From assembly GCF_000308775.1 (NCBI RefSeq), contig NZ_BAGJ01000135.1:92433-156432 (forward strand): DNA of 64,000 bases, written 5' to 3'. Positions within the stretch are counted from its first letter, which is position 1, and each line of letters opens with the position of its first letter. The stretch comes from Nocardia testacea NBRC 100365 (lineage in GTDB: Bacteria; Actinomycetota; Actinomycetes; Mycobacteriales; Mycobacteriaceae). Under the pieces are notes generated by a model that was not told where the DNA came from, ran no database searches, and saw only the letters and a program-made list of their open reading frames with translations. Both the position numbers and the translations under genes were made by a program. Of the stretch, positions 25,429 to 34,478 are shown piece after piece.

Positions 25429-25764
25429 ATGTCCAAGACCCGAAAGTTCAGCACCCGCGTTCTCGGCATGACCGCTATCGCCGGGGCCCTCGTTGCCGTA
25501 CCGTTCGGTCTTTCCACCGCCACCGCCTCGGCTTCCTCGGGCAACTGGGATGCTGTCGCCCAGTGCGAGAGCAGCGGCAACTGGTCCACCAACACCGGTA
25601 ACGGCTTCTACGGCGGCCTGCAGTTCACCCAGAGCACCTGGGAGGCCAACGGCGGCAGCGGCAGCGCCGCGAACGCCAGCCGTGAGGAGCAGATCCGCGT
25701 GGCCGAGAACGTTCTCGCCACCCAGGGCCCCGGCGCGTGGCCGGTGTGCGGTCAGTACCTGTGA
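25429..25764 (+). CDS. Small secreted resuscitation-promoting factor
   Basis: 111 residues; ATG 25429 follows GGGAGGG. A Sec signal peptide (KTRKF, then hydrophobic VLGMTAIAGALVAVPFGL, cleavage near ATASA-SS) leads directly into the Rpf domain: NWDAVAQCESSGNWSTNTGNGFYGGLQFTQSTWEANGG, with the catalytic glutamate in CES and the paired cysteines of the lysozyme-like fold (CES and PVCGQYL). It cleaves peptidoglycan during resuscitation and division. It contains only the Rpf domain, so it is of the short type. Confidence 0.95.
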   Translation: MSKTRKFSTRVLGMTAIAGALVAVPFGLSTATASASSGNWDAVAQCESSGNWSTNTGNGFYGGLQFTQSTWEANGGSGSAANASREEQIRVAENVLATQGPGAWPVCGQYL

Positions 25765-25807
25765 CCCCGCCCGGCGCGTCCTGAGCGCGTCGCCATCCAG
25801 CGCGTAC

Positions 25808-25847
25808 GAAGAGGCGCTGCCACCCGATCGGGTGGCAGCGCCTCTTC
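25808..25847. terminator. Perfect 40-base palindrome terminator
   Basis: Uninterrupted inverted repeat starting GAAGAGGCGCTGCCACCCGA, followed by TTCGTTTCC on the plus strand. It lies between rpf (+) and UPF0182 (-) and can stop both. Confidence 0.85.
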
Positions 25848-25939
25848 TTCGTTTCCCACCTGGAGCCCGACCGGACCCGGCAGCCGCCCGCCACGCCGTG
25901 GAGTCGACAGCGGCCGGCTCCGCGGTCGCGACCCGGCTG

Positions 25940-28900
25940 TTACCTACCTCCGCCGGCGTCCTGATACGCCTTCACCGCGGCGTCCAGCTCGTCCAGTGCC
26001 CGGCCGAAGTCCTCGAAGTTGCCGGTACGCATGGCCGCGCGTACCTCTTCGATCTTGCGGCCCAGCTCCGCCGCCGCGGCGTCCCGCGCGGCCGAACCGG
26101 TACTCGCGGGCGGCGGCGCCGAGCCGTTGGGCGTCGCTGCGCCCTGATCCTGGGAATCGTCGCCCTGGGGCTGCGGCGGCGCGGTGCCGGGGTTCGGCCG
26201 GGTGGCCGGGTCACCGCCGGACGGGGTGGCCAGCGCACCTGCGCCGGGTAACACCTGGTTCAACGCATCGGCCAGTGTCGAGCCGTAGCCGACCTTCACG
26301 CTGCCGGCCTGATCCCGGTAACTGACCAGCACTCGCAGCAGCTGCGGGAAGGTCGCCGTGTTCTGGCCGGTATTGCGCTCGTTGTAGAAGGGCTCCACAT
26401 AGAGGATGCCGCCGTCGGCCACCGGCAGGGTGAGCAGATTGCCGTATCTGATCTTGTTCGAGTTCGACAGCAGCGTCTTCTCCTGGGAGACCTGTGGCGC
26501 CGTCGTCATCGTGTTCTGCGTCTGCTGCGGACCCTGGGTCTGCGTATCGGTCGGCAACTGCAGGATCCGGAACTTTCCGTAGCCGTCGGGGTCGGAGCGC
26601 ACCGATATATAGGAGGACAGGAACTGCCGGTTGTACCCGACCATCGCACTGGTCAGATTGAACACCGGCTTCCCGGTCTCCGGATCGCCGAGCAGCACGT
26701 AGTACGGCGGCTGGCTCGCCGACACCCCCTCCACCGTCGGATCGGCGGGCACGGACCAGAACGCGTTGTTGGTGAAGAACTCGCGCGGATCGTCCACGTG
26801 GTACTTGGTCAGCATCTCGCGCTGCACCTTGAACAGATCCTCCGGATACCGGAAGTGCTCACGCAGATCGGGGCCGATCTCGCTTTCCGGGATCACCGCG
26901 TCCGGGAACACACCCCGCCAAGCCTGCAGCACCGGGTCGGTGGGGTCGGTTTCGTACAGCTTGACCGTGCCGTCGTAGGCGTCGACCGTGGCCTTCACCG
27001 AGTTGCGGATATAGCTGACCTCTTTACGCGGCAGCAGCCGGCCGGTGCGCTGGTCGACACTGTCCTCGACCGCGCCCTCGAGCGAGGTCGTCTGGGCGTA
27101 GGGGTAGCTGTCCAGCGTCGTGTAGGCGTCCACGATCCAGACGATGCGCCCGTCCACCACCGCCGGGTAGGCGTTGCCGTCCGGCGTCAGCCACGGCGCG
27201 ACCTTCTGAACCCGGTCCCGCGGCGAGCGGTTGTACAAGATCTTCGAATCACCGCTGATCGCCGAGGAGAACAGGATATTGCGTTCGGCGTACTTGGCCG
27301 CGAACGCGAGCCGGTTGAACCAGTTCCCGATCGGCACACCGCCGGCGCCGTCGTAGGTGAAGCGGGCCTGGTCGGTGTCGTACTCCCGGGGCGTCTGGCC
27401 GTCCTTCGCACCGACGATGGCGTAGTCGGGATCGGACTGCGAGATCAGCTCGCCGTAGTAGATACGGGGCTGATCGACCTTGATCCGCTGCTGATCCTTC
27501 GGCGTGAACAGATCGCTGACCAGGAAGATGGGGTAACCCGAATCGCTGCTGCCGCCGGCGGCGTTGGGATCCTCCGACTGCGGCCGGTTGACCCGGTTGG
27601 CGGGCGCGGCGACGAATCCGTTGCCGTGCGTGTAGACCGTGTGCTTGTTGATCCAGTCGGTCTGGTTACCGCTCAGGGTGGCCGGGGACAGCTCACGGGC
27701 GGCCACGATGTAGTCCTGGACCTGACCGTTGAGCGAATACCGGTCGATATCGAGCGCCTCGGGGAAGCCGTAGAAGTTCTTCAGCTGCCGCAACTGGGTG
27801 AAGGTCGGGGACAGGATGTTGGGATCCAGCAACCGGGCGTTGGCGATGGTGGCATGGTCCACCGGCACATTCACCGGATTCTTGCTGCTCTCTCCCTTGT
27901 AGTCGACGTATTCGATCTTGTCGTCGGTGATTCCGTAGGCGTCCCGGGTGGCGGCGATATTGCGCTCGATGTACTCGCTCTCCTTCTCGGCCGCGTTCGG
28001 GCGCACCGAGAACTGCTCGACCATGAGCGGCCACACCGCACCCACCAGCACCGAGGAGAGCACGAGCAACGCCGCCGCCATCGCCGGCACCCGCAGGTCA
28101 CGCAGCACGATCCCGGCGAAGAAGGCCAGCGCGCAGATGATCGCGATGGACATCAGGATCAACTTGGCCGGCAGCACCGCGTTGATATCGGTGAACGAAC
28201 CACCGTTGAAGGTGGGTTCCTTCCGGTTGCTCATCAAGAGCTGATAGCGGTCGAACCAGTAGGCGACCGCCTTGAGCAGCACGAAGATCCCGGCCAGAAC
28301 CGCGAGCTGGATACGTGCCGGAGTGGTGAGCACACCCTCGCGCCCGGTCAGCCGCAAACCGCCGAAAATGTAGTGCGTCACCAGATTCGCGAAGAACGCG
28401 ATCACCACGGCGACGAACAACCAGTTCAGCACCATCCGGTAGAACGGCAGATCGAAAGCGTAGAAGCCCACATCGAGACCGAACTGCGGATCGGTGCGGC
28501 CGAACGAGCCGCCGTGCAGGAACAACTGCACGGTGACCCAGTTCGACTGGGCGACCAGCCCGGACAGCACACCCAGCAACGCCGGGATACCGATCCCGAA
28601 CAATTTCAGCTTGCCGAGCACCGTCGTCCGGTACCGGGCGATCGGATCACCGGCGCCCGAGGTCGGCACGAACACCGGGCGTGACCGGTATGCGAGCAAC
28701 AGGGCGAGCCAGACGATCACGCCCACCACGAGCGCGACCACCGCGAACACCGCGACCCTGGTCAGCAGCACGGTCAGGTAGACGCCGCGGAAATCGACCT
28801 CCCCGAACCACAGCCAGTTCGTATAGGTATCGACGAGCCGAGGCCCTACCAACAGCAGTGCGGCCAGCACCACCGCAGCCACCAGCAGCAAACGACTGCG

Positions 28901-28942
28901 CCGGGACAGCGACGGTAAACCGGCGGGGGGGCGCATGCCCAC
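25940..28942 (-). CDS. UPF0182 family large membrane protein
   Basis: 1000 residues. Seven hydrophobic helices occupy the first 330 residues or so (from SRLLLVAAVVLAALLLVGPR), then a large extracytoplasmic region and a C-terminal Pro/Gln-rich linker with an acidic helical end (AELGRKIEEVRAAMRTGNFEDFGRALDELDAAV). This matches mycobacterial UPF0182 proteins such as Rv3193c (992 residues from memory). Function is unknown; conservation in mycolic-acid bacteria suggests an envelope role. GTG 28942 follows GGAGAG; ATG 28936 is close behind. Confidence 0.92.
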   Translation of the reverse strand: MGMRPPAGLPSLSRRSRLLLVAAVVLAALLLVGPRLVDTYTNWLWFGEVDFRGVYLTVLLTRVAVFAVVALVVGVIVWLALLLAYRSRPVFVPTSGAGDPIARYRTTVLGKLKLFGIGIPALLGVLSGLVAQSNWVTVQLFLHGGSFGRTDPQFGLDVGFYAFDLPFYRMVLNWLFVAVVIAFFANLVTHYIFGGLRLTGREGVLTTPARIQLAVLAGIFVLLKAVAYWFDRYQLLMSNRKEPTFNGGSFTDINAVLPAKLILMSIAIICALAFFAGIVLRDLRVPAMAAALLVLSSVLVGAVWPLMVEQFSVRPNAAEKESEYIERNIAATRDAYGITDDKIEYVDYKGESSKNPVNVPVDHATIANARLLDPNILSPTFTQLRQLKNFYGFPEALDIDRYSLNGQVQDYIVAARELSPATLSGNQTDWINKHTVYTHGNGFVAAPANRVNRPQSEDPNAAGGSSDSGYPIFLVSDLFTPKDQQRIKVDQPRIYYGELISQSDPDYAIVGAKDGQTPREYDTDQARFTYDGAGGVPIGNWFNRLAFAAKYAERNILFSSAISGDSKILYNRSPRDRVQKVAPWLTPDGNAYPAVVDGRIVWIVDAYTTLDSYPYAQTTSLEGAVEDSVDQRTGRLLPRKEVSYIRNSVKATVDAYDGTVKLYETDPTDPVLQAWRGVFPDAVIPESEIGPDLREHFRYPEDLFKVQREMLTKYHVDDPREFFTNNAFWSVPADPTVEGVSASQPPYYVLLGDPETGKPVFNLTSAMVGYNRQFLSSYISVRSDPDGYGKFRILQLPTDTQTQGPQQTQNTMTTAPQVSQEKTLLSNSNKIRYGNLLTLPVADGGILYVEPFYNERNTGQNTATFPQLLRVLVSYRDQAGSVKVGYGSTLADALNQVLPGAGALATPSGGDPATRPNPGTAPPQPQGDDSQDQGAATPNGSAPPPASTGSAARDAAAAELGRKIEEVRAAMRTGNFEDFGRALDELDAAVKAYQDAGGGR

Positions 28943-29122
28943 GATGCCACTCTCCAGGGTCCGGCGGCGAGTGAGCCGGTAGCGCCACCGGCCGCTGCGC
29001 CGCAGTCCGAATTGTTGAGGTCGGGCCCGTACGGACCCTCTGCGCCCACTCTACGGAAAACGGACATGTTCGCGACCGCAGGGTTGGGGCGGTGTCGCGG
29101 CGGCGGATGCGAGGATGGTCGG

Positions 29123-29716
29123 GTGAGCGCCGATCTGCATGCCGAAATAGTCCTGGCCCGTTCCGTCCACGAAGTCGCGGAGTTCGTGGACGCCGAGGGC
29201 TGGGGAAGAGCGCCGCAGATGTTCGCCCTGGTGCGGACCGCAGATCTGGTGGCCGCCGAACCCGCGCTCATCGACGAGGTCGACGCCGCGGACGAACTGA
29301 CACCGATCGCCCAGGATCCGCTGCCCGATCATGTGGCCGGCGGATCGATGGCACTCGACGAATTCCTCGCCACCACCAGTTGGCCCCCCGCGGTGGCGGG
29401 CTGTGTCCTGGTGCAGGAGATCGTGGTTCTCCCGCCGGACGCCGAGGAGGATCTCGACGAGGCCCTCACTCCGTTGCTGGCCGATGCGGACGCCGCCGAC
29501 GCGGCCGGCCGGGCCGCCGCCCATGCGCACCCCGGACGGCGCGAGGCCCGGCTCTTCGCGGCTGTGCTGCGAACGGGAAACAGTCTGTGCCTGTTGCAGC
29601 TACGGCCCGAAGAGGGCGAAGAGGACAGCGCCGATCTCGACCTGCGCACCTATCCGAACCTCGCGCCCAATCTGGTGGAAGCCCTGCGGCACACGCTCGA
29701 GGAATCGGCCGACTGA
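29123..29716 (+). CDS. PPA1309 family protein
   Basis: 197 residues from GTG 29123 (GAGGATGG upstream). A cytoplasmic acidic protein: SADLHAEIVLARSVHEVAEFVDAEGWGRAPQMFALV at the start, PLPDHVAGGSMALDEFLATTSWPPAVAGCVLVQEIVVLPPDAEED in the middle, and LRTYPNLAPNLVEALRHTLEE at the end. This is the conserved actinobacterial family usually called PPA1309, of unknown function. It sits divergently from UPF0182, a common pairing in actinobacteria. Confidence 0.8.
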   Translation: MSADLHAEIVLARSVHEVAEFVDAEGWGRAPQMFALVRTADLVAAEPALIDEVDAADELTPIAQDPLPDHVAGGSMALDEFLATTSWPPAVAGCVLVQEIVVLPPDAEEDLDEALTPLLADADAADAAGRAAAHAHPGRREARLFAAVLRTGNSLCLLQLRPEEGEEDSADLDLRTYPNLAPNLVEALRHTLEESAD

Positions 29717-29721
29717 ACGGA

Positions 29722-29751
29722 GTGCGCCCGGGCTCGCGGGCCCGGGCGCAC
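29722..29751. terminator. Bidirectional terminator
   Basis: Arms GTGCGCCCGGG (29722-29732) and CCCGGGCGCAC (29741-29751) between the convergent PPA1309 and PDZ-protease genes. Confidence 0.65.
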
Positions 29752-29774
29752 GTACTCCACCGTCCGCGGGTGCC

Positions 29775-30800
29775 TCAGCCGCAGCTGGGCACCTCCTGCC
29801 CCGCCGACAGATCCTCGAGCGATTGCACCGCTCCCGCGAGCGTCTCCACCCGTACCAACCGCAAACCGGCGGGGACCCGCTGGCTCGCCTCGTTGCAATT
29901 ACCCGCCGGCACCAGGAACGTTTCCGCGCCGGCCTCCCGGGCCGCCATCATCTTGTACTGGATCCCACCGATCGCGCCCACCTTGCCGTCCTCGTCGATA
30001 CTGCCGGTCCCCGCCACGAAGGACCCGCCGTCGAGGTCGCCGGGACTCAGTTTCTCCACCAGTGCCAGGCTGAACATCAGACCGGCCGACGGGCCGCCGA
30101 TATCGGCCAGATTGAAATCGATCTGCATGGGCGGCGCCGCGGCCACGGTGGGCGTCAATCCCAGAAACCCCTTGGCCGCGTCATCGGGCCGGGCACCGAG
30201 GGTGATATTCGCGGTCTGCTCCGCACCGTCGCGGCGGTACACCACCGGAACCACGGTCCCGGGCGCCCGGCTCGATGTCTCGTTGAGCACATCCTGTGCG
30301 GTCGCCACCGATTTACCGTTCACGCTGACGATCTGATCACCGGCGCGCAGCGCCTCCTGGGCCGGCGCGCCCTCGGCGACCTTGTGCACAAACACCGCGG
30401 TCGGCAGATTCAACTGATGCATCGCCGCGACCTCGGCATTGCTCTCCGACGTCGTGAACTCCTGCTCGTTCGATCTGTCGACCTCCTCCCGCGACACTCC
30501 GGGCGGATACACCTCGGCGCGCGGCACGATCCCGTGCCGACCGCTCACCCAGAAACCGAGCGCCTCGAAGATGGTGAGCCCATCCCGCACCGCGACCGTG
30601 GTCATGTTCAGGTGCCCGGTGGTCCGGTCGACCTCGGCCCCCGACACCTGTACGACCTCGAGACCGTCCACTTCGCCCAGCGTATCGACGGTGGGTCCGG
30701 GCCCCAGCGCCACGAACGGCACGGTGAACACACTGCCCACCACACCGAACAGCACAACCGGGACAAGGGCGACCAGGAGCGTGATGATCCGACGATTCAC
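29775..30800 (-). CDS. PDZ-domain, Lon-type (S16) serine protease, membrane anchored
   Basis: 341 residues. N-terminal anchor VNRRIITLLVALVPVVLFGVVGSVFTVPF, then a PDZ domain (about 120-205; FVHKVAEGAPAQEALRAGDQIVSVNG) and a C-terminal Lon-like proteolytic domain with the Ser of IGGPSAGLMFSL and the Lys of GKVGAIGGIQYKM as the Ser-Lys dyad. The active site faces outside the cell. I start at GTG 30800 because mycobacterial Rv3194c begins MNRR in my memory; ATG 30818 and upstream starts are in frame. A single cysteine pair (GNCNEAS, PSCG) may form a disulfide. Confidence 0.9.
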   Translation of the reverse strand: MNRRIITLLVALVPVVLFGVVGSVFTVPFVALGPGPTVDTLGEVDGLEVVQVSGAEVDRTTGHLNMTTVAVRDGLTIFEALGFWVSGRHGIVPRAEVYPPGVSREEVDRSNEQEFTTSESNAEVAAMHQLNLPTAVFVHKVAEGAPAQEALRAGDQIVSVNGKSVATAQDVLNETSSRAPGTVVPVVYRRDGAEQTANITLGARPDDAAKGFLGLTPTVAAAPPMQIDFNLADIGGPSAGLMFSLALVEKLSPGDLDGGSFVAGTGSIDEDGKVGAIGGIQYKMMAAREAGAETFLVPAGNCNEASQRVPAGLRLVRVETLAGAVQSLEDLSAGQEVPSCG

Positions 30801-30887
30801 CCGGCCAACACTAGCCATCCGCCCCCGCACAATGCGGGACAGGCACGCGAGCGCGGCCCGGGAGATCACCCACCGCGCCCGGCCGGA

Positions 30888-31145
30888 TCACGCCTGACGC
30901 GCGAGCGCCTGCTTCACCTCGGCCAGGGACGGATTGGTAGCGGTCGACCCGTCGGCGAACTTCAGGGTCGGCACCACATGGTTGCCGTTGTTCACGCTGC
31001 CGACGAACTCCGCCGACGCCGGATCCTGCTCGATATCGATCTCCACATAGCTGATCCCGGCCTCTTTCAGCTGGGTCTTCAACCGCCGGCAGTAACCGCA
31101 CCAGGTGGTCGAGTACATGGTCAGATCAGGAGTCACGTCAGTCAC
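30888..31145 (-). CDS. mrx1: Mycoredoxin (glutaredoxin-like)
   Basis: 85 residues with a thioredoxin fold and active site TTWCGYCRRLK (CGYC), typical of mycoredoxin-1, which reduces mycothiol-protein mixed disulfides. The cis-proline region is HVVPTLKF and the end SLAEVKQALARQA. It corresponds to Rv3198A. GTG 31145 starts the frame; GTG at codon 4 is an alternative. In mycobacteria it lies beside nudC; here it lies beside the PDZ protease with a long repeat-containing region upstream. Confidence 0.93.
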   Translation of the reverse strand: MTDVTPDLTMYSTTWCGYCRRLKTQLKEAGISYVEIDIEQDPASAEFVGSVNNGNHVVPTLKFADGSTATNPSLAEVKQALARQA

Positions 31146-31209
31146 GAACAGAGCAACATCGGGCGGGCCGGGTTTATTGCAGTGTTTATTGGCGCGCCTC
31201 CGGCGCGCG

Positions 31210-31305
31210 GGGTTGAGGCCCCCTTGTGTCTCGCCGTTTCGGCCTCGAGACTTGCGCTTCGCGCGGGCGCTTTCGAGGCCGAAACGGCGAGACGGGCCTC
31301 AACCC
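31210..31305. repeat. Long near-perfect inverted repeat (cruciform/hairpin)
   Basis: Inner arms of 21 bases match perfectly (31228-31248 and 31273-31293), outer arms of 11 bases match perfectly (31210-31220 GGGTTGAGGCC and 31295-31305). They are separated by 7 bases on the left and 1 on the right. The 24-base loop contains a mini-hairpin GCGC-TTC-GCGC. Total 32 paired bases. Too long for an ordinary terminator; it could be a repeated genomic element. Confidence 0.75.
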
Positions 31306-31597
31306 TTTGAGGTGTCTCGCAAAACTCGACACATGCGGGTTGCGGCGGCATTCGAGGTCTGGGTCGGATGCCGACTCAACCGCCCGGCCGACCTGGCGTC
31401 TTGATCGCTTTCACGAACAGCAGCGCTTTCGGGGTGCCGAGTTCAGCGAGGCCCACAAAGGGTCGAGGCCCGTCCTGCCCTTGGCCGAAGGTGCTCGATG
31501 GTCGCGCTTCAGGTGTGATGTCCAGGGAGGTCGTGCCGGGTTCGTGGGGACTTGGCGTGGTTGTTGAAAGGTGAAGACCTCCCGTTGTGAAGTGGAG

Positions 31598-31723
31598 ATG
31601 TCGAGTAACCGCTTCACACATCGGGAGGCGTTCGTGGTCCACGCTGACGCGACATTGGCCCCGCGCACACGATTGCGGCTCGCCCGTTTGATCGTCGAGC
31701 AGGGATGGACCTTCTGGCGATAG
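31598..31723 (+). pseudogene. Truncated IS481-family transposase (N-terminal remnant)
   Basis: A 41-codon frame starting MSSNRFTHREAFVVHADATL and continuing to RLIVEQGWTFWR before TAG. The pattern VVHAxAxLxPRxRLRLARLxVExGW is the start of IS481-type transposases, where a helix-turn-helix and a DDE core should follow; here everything after residue 41 is lost. TGTTGAAAGGTGAAGACCTC at 31560-31579, starting TGTTG, could be the element's left end. No right end is seen, so it is a relic. Confidence 0.6.
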
Positions 31724-31833
31724 CCCACCGCACCTCGCCGGCGCGGTAGGCGCGAGTCCCGAGGGCTGAACGTCGCGGCCCAGGGGGCCTCGACCCCGTG
31801 CCGCCGCAGGAGGCGCCTATATACACTGCTCGG

Positions 31834-33963
31834 GTGGGCGCTGTCGATCTTTCCGAGTTGGACCCGGAGCAGGCCGCCGCAGTCCGCGCGCCGCGTGGGC
31901 CCGTCTGTGTGCTGGCCGGCGCGGGTACCGGGAAGACCCGGACCATCACCTATCGCATCGCGCATCTGGTGGCGGCGGGGCAGGTGCGGGCGGATCAGGT
32001 GCTGGCGGTCACGTTCACCGCCCGGGCGGCCGGGGAGTTGCGGGCACGGCTGCGGGCGCTCGGGCTGGGGGCGGCCGCGTCCACCGTGCAGGCGCGGACC
32101 TTCCATGCCGCCGCACTGCGACAGCTGCGGTATTTCTGGCCGCAAGTGGTGGGTGAAGTGCCGTGGCGGATGCTGGACAGCAAGTTTCCGGTGGTCGCGC
32201 AGGCTGCGAACCGGGTGGGTCTGGCTTCGGGGACCGAGAGTGTGAAAGATCTGCTCGGCGAGATCGAGTGGGCAAAATCGTCGCTGGTGGCACCGGAGGA
32301 TTACGCGGCGGCGGCCGCGGCCCACCGGCGGGATACGCCGTTCGCGGCGGCCCGGGTCGCGGAGGTCTATGCCGCCTATGAGTCGGTGAAGACCACGGCG
32401 GAGGGTCTGCTCCTGGATTTCGACGATCTGCTGCTGCACACCGCCGCCGCACTCGAGGACTATCCATCGGTCGCCGACGAGTTCCGGGAGCGCTACCGGT
32501 GCTTCGTGGTCGACGAGTACCAGGACATCACCCCGCTACAGCAGCGGGTATTGGACGCCTGGCTGGGCGACCGCGACGATCTCACCGTCGTCGGGGATGC
32601 CAACCAGACCATCTATTCGTTCACCGGCGCCGGGCCCGGCCAGTTGCTGGATTTCTCCCGCCGGTACCCGGAGGCGACCGTGGTGCGTCTCGAACGCGAT
32701 TACCGGTCGACTCCGCAGGTCGTCGATCTCGCCAATCGGGTGATCGGGATGGCGCAGGGCCGTATCGCGGGGTCCCGGTTGCAGTTGATCGGGCAGCGGC
32801 CGGACGGGCCGGAGCCGGAGTTCGCCGAATACGACGAGCTCGGCGCAGAGGCGGCCGATATCGCCCGCCGGATCGAGGAACTCCTGGCCGGCGGTACCCC
32901 GGCCGCCGAGATCGCGGTGCTGTACCGGATCAACGCCCAGTCGGAGGCCTACGAGCAGGCGCTGACCGAACGCGGGATCGCCTACCAGGTCCGCGGCGGT
33001 GAGGGTTTCTTCCAGCGGCCGGAGGTCCGCCAGGCGGTGCAGGAGCTGCGTAAGGCGGCGTCCCGCGACGATCTCCCCGACACTGCGCGGTCCGGGAAGA
33101 ACCTGGTGAGCCTGGTGCGGGCCGCGCTGGCACCGATCGGTCTCACCGCGTCTGCGCCGGCGGGGGCACAGGCCCGCCAGCGGTGGGAGTCCCTGACGGC
33201 GCTGGTCCGGTTGACCGAGGAACTCGTCGAGCACGAACCGGAGCTGGAACAGAGCGGACTGCTGCGCGAACTCGCCGCGCGGGCCGAGGCCCGGCACCCA
33301 CCGACCGTGCAGGGCGTGACCTTGGCCTCATTGCACGCGGCCAAGGGCCTGGAATGGGATGCGGTGTTCCTGGCCGGGCTCACCGACGGCACCCTGCCGA
33401 TCTCCTACACCCTCAACGGTGACGGGTCGGTCGCCGATGTGGCGGCATTGGAGGAGGAGCGCCGGCTGCTCTATGTGGGGGTGACCCGCGCCCGGGTCCA
33501 TCTGCGGTTGTCGTGGGCGCTGAGCCGCGGTGACGGTGACCGCCGGCCGCGGCGGCGCTCCCGGTTCCTCGCCGGGCTGGTGCCCGACGGCTCCCCGGCG
33601 TCCCGGATCGCCGCCCCGGCCCGCCCTGCCGCGGACGCGAACCGGCCGGTGTGCCGGATATGTGGCCGCGCGCTGCTCGATTCGGAGGCCCTGCTGCTGC
33701 GCCGGTGCAAGAACTGTGTGGGACAACCGGATACGGAACTGCTCGGCGCCCTTCAGGATTGGCGCCGGGAGAAGGCGGCCGAACTCGCCGTGGACCCGCG
33801 CGGAATCCTCGGTGTGAACACGCTCACCGCGATCGCCGAGCAGCTGCCCGAGGACGAAGCCGCGCTGGCCGCACTGGGTATCGGCGACAGCAAGATGCGC
33901 AAGTACGGGGCCGAGGTGCTGGCCATCATCCGGTCCCGGCGCCGTTCGATCGCCGGCCGGTAG
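31834..33963 (+). CDS. uvrD2: ATP-dependent DNA helicase UvrD2
   Basis: 709 residues, superfamily 1A 3'-5' helicase. Motif I GAGTGKT (about 29-35), motif II VVDEYQDI, motif III VVGDANQTIYSF, motif IV/V region VTLASLHAAKGLEWDAVFL and motif VI YVGVTRAR are all intact. A tetracysteine zinc motif CRICG...CKNC (about 607-628) links to a C-terminal HRDC domain (about 640-709), the UvrD2 hallmark. In mycobacteria UvrD2 is essential. GTG 31834 may be leaderless: TATATA lies 9 bases upstream and the nearest AGGAGG is 20 bases away. GTG 31798 is in frame. Confidence 0.93.
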   Translation: MGAVDLSELDPEQAAAVRAPRGPVCVLAGAGTGKTRTITYRIAHLVAAGQVRADQVLAVTFTARAAGELRARLRALGLGAAASTVQARTFHAAALRQLRYFWPQVVGEVPWRMLDSKFPVVAQAANRVGLASGTESVKDLLGEIEWAKSSLVAPEDYAAAAAAHRRDTPFAAARVAEVYAAYESVKTTAEGLLLDFDDLLLHTAAALEDYPSVADEFRERYRCFVVDEYQDITPLQQRVLDAWLGDRDDLTVVGDANQTIYSFTGAGPGQLLDFSRRYPEATVVRLERDYRSTPQVVDLANRVIGMAQGRIAGSRLQLIGQRPDGPEPEFAEYDELGAEAADIARRIEELLAGGTPAAEIAVLYRINAQSEAYEQALTERGIAYQVRGGEGFFQRPEVRQAVQELRKAASRDDLPDTARSGKNLVSLVRAALAPIGLTASAPAGAQARQRWESLTALVRLTEELVEHEPELEQSGLLRELAARAEARHPPTVQGVTLASLHAAKGLEWDAVFLAGLTDGTLPISYTLNGDGSVADVAALEEERRLLYVGVTRARVHLRLSWALSRGDGDRRPRRRSRFLAGLVPDGSPASRIAAPARPAADANRPVCRICGRALLDSEALLLRRCKNCVGQPDTELLGALQDWRREKAAELAVDPRGILGVNTLTAIAEQLPEDEAALAALGIGDSKMRKYGAEVLAIIRSRRRSIAGR

Positions 33964-34000
33964 CCGCACTCGCTACCGAATTCGGCAAAACTGCAGGTAG

Positions 34001-34037
34001 AAAATAGGTTGTGGCCTCCGGCGAGATTGCTTAAGGT
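34001..34037 (+). promoter_or_regulatory. whiB7 promoter with AT-rich WhiB7-type box
   Basis: AAAATA (34001-34006) sits two bases upstream of a -35 TTGTGG (34009-34014), which is 17 bases from a -10 TAAGGT (34032-34037). WhiB7 bound to sigma-A is known to contact an AT-rich patch just upstream of the -35, so this looks like the autoregulated whiB7 promoter. It lies 560 bases before whiB7, leaving room for the leader ORF and attenuator. Confidence 0.7.
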
Positions 34038-34124
34038 GGAAATCGCGCTCGGGAGGGTACATCCACGCGCATAGTTGACACACAGTTGAGATCACGACCA
34101 CGAGTACAGGAGGGAGGCAGTCAG

Positions 34125-34460
34125 ATGAACGGCACAACGAACTACGGCTTCGTCACCGTAGCGCCGAATATGCGGTCGTCCGCTGCTTCCCGGGGGTTCC
34201 TCGCTTCGCAGGGGACCGGCCTGTCCTGCCTCGATATTGCCGGTGAGCAGGCGCGTATCCGCTATTCGCATCAGCCGAACATCGTCGAATCGCAGGACCA
34301 GTCCGTCGTGAACTGGCACCCGGGGGCTGCTCTGGCAGCCGTCGGCTCCTTCGCTATCGATCCCGCCGCAGCACCCGCAGTGGCAGATAAGCGACCGGAA
34401 AGCCTTCGCAAAGGACACCGAGCGACCGTGAACAGGCGGCCCCACAGCCGACCAAGGTAG
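34125..34460 (+). CDS. whiB7 leader ORF (uORF), 111 codons
   Basis: ATG 34125 is preceded by AGGGAGG at a good distance. The 111-residue product (MNGTTNYGFVTVAPNMRSSA and onward) has no domain, becomes Arg/Pro-rich at the end (HRATVNRRPHSRPR) and stops 18 bases before a strong intrinsic terminator. Mycobacterial and streptomycete whiB7/wblC leaders use translation of an upstream ORF to decide between termination and readthrough when ribosomes are inhibited; this frame is in exactly that position. It is probably a regulatory ORF, not a functional protein. Many uORFs are shorter, so the true stalling frame could be an internal part. Confidence 0.6.
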   Translation: MNGTTNYGFVTVAPNMRSSAASRGFLASQGTGLSCLDIAGEQARIRYSHQPNIVESQDQSVVNWHPGAALAAVGSFAIDPAAAPAVADKRPESLRKGHRATVNRRPHSRPR

Positions 34461-34478
34461 GGATTCACCCCACACCTC

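Larger units (their letters stand above)
31146..31833. other. Repeat- and IS-bearing region between mrx1 and uvrD2
   Basis: About 690 bases. Contains a short palindrome GCGCGCC-TCC-GGCGCGC near 31191-31208, the long hairpin at 31210-31305, a stretch 31306-31560 with no recognisable content, the IS481-type remnant at 31598-31723 and the uvrD2 promoter (TATATA at 31819-31824). The composition and lack of conserved genes suggest inserted DNA. Confidence 0.5.

Noticed and set aside
26798..28684. 628-codon frame antisense to the UPF0182 gene
   Set aside because: Composition is that of a mirrored high-GC gene (Val/Arg/Gly/His-rich); no start signals or domains.
31226..31567. Open frame across the long hairpin on the plus strand
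   Set aside because: The frame is a by-product of the inverted repeat, without ribosome site or conserved pattern.
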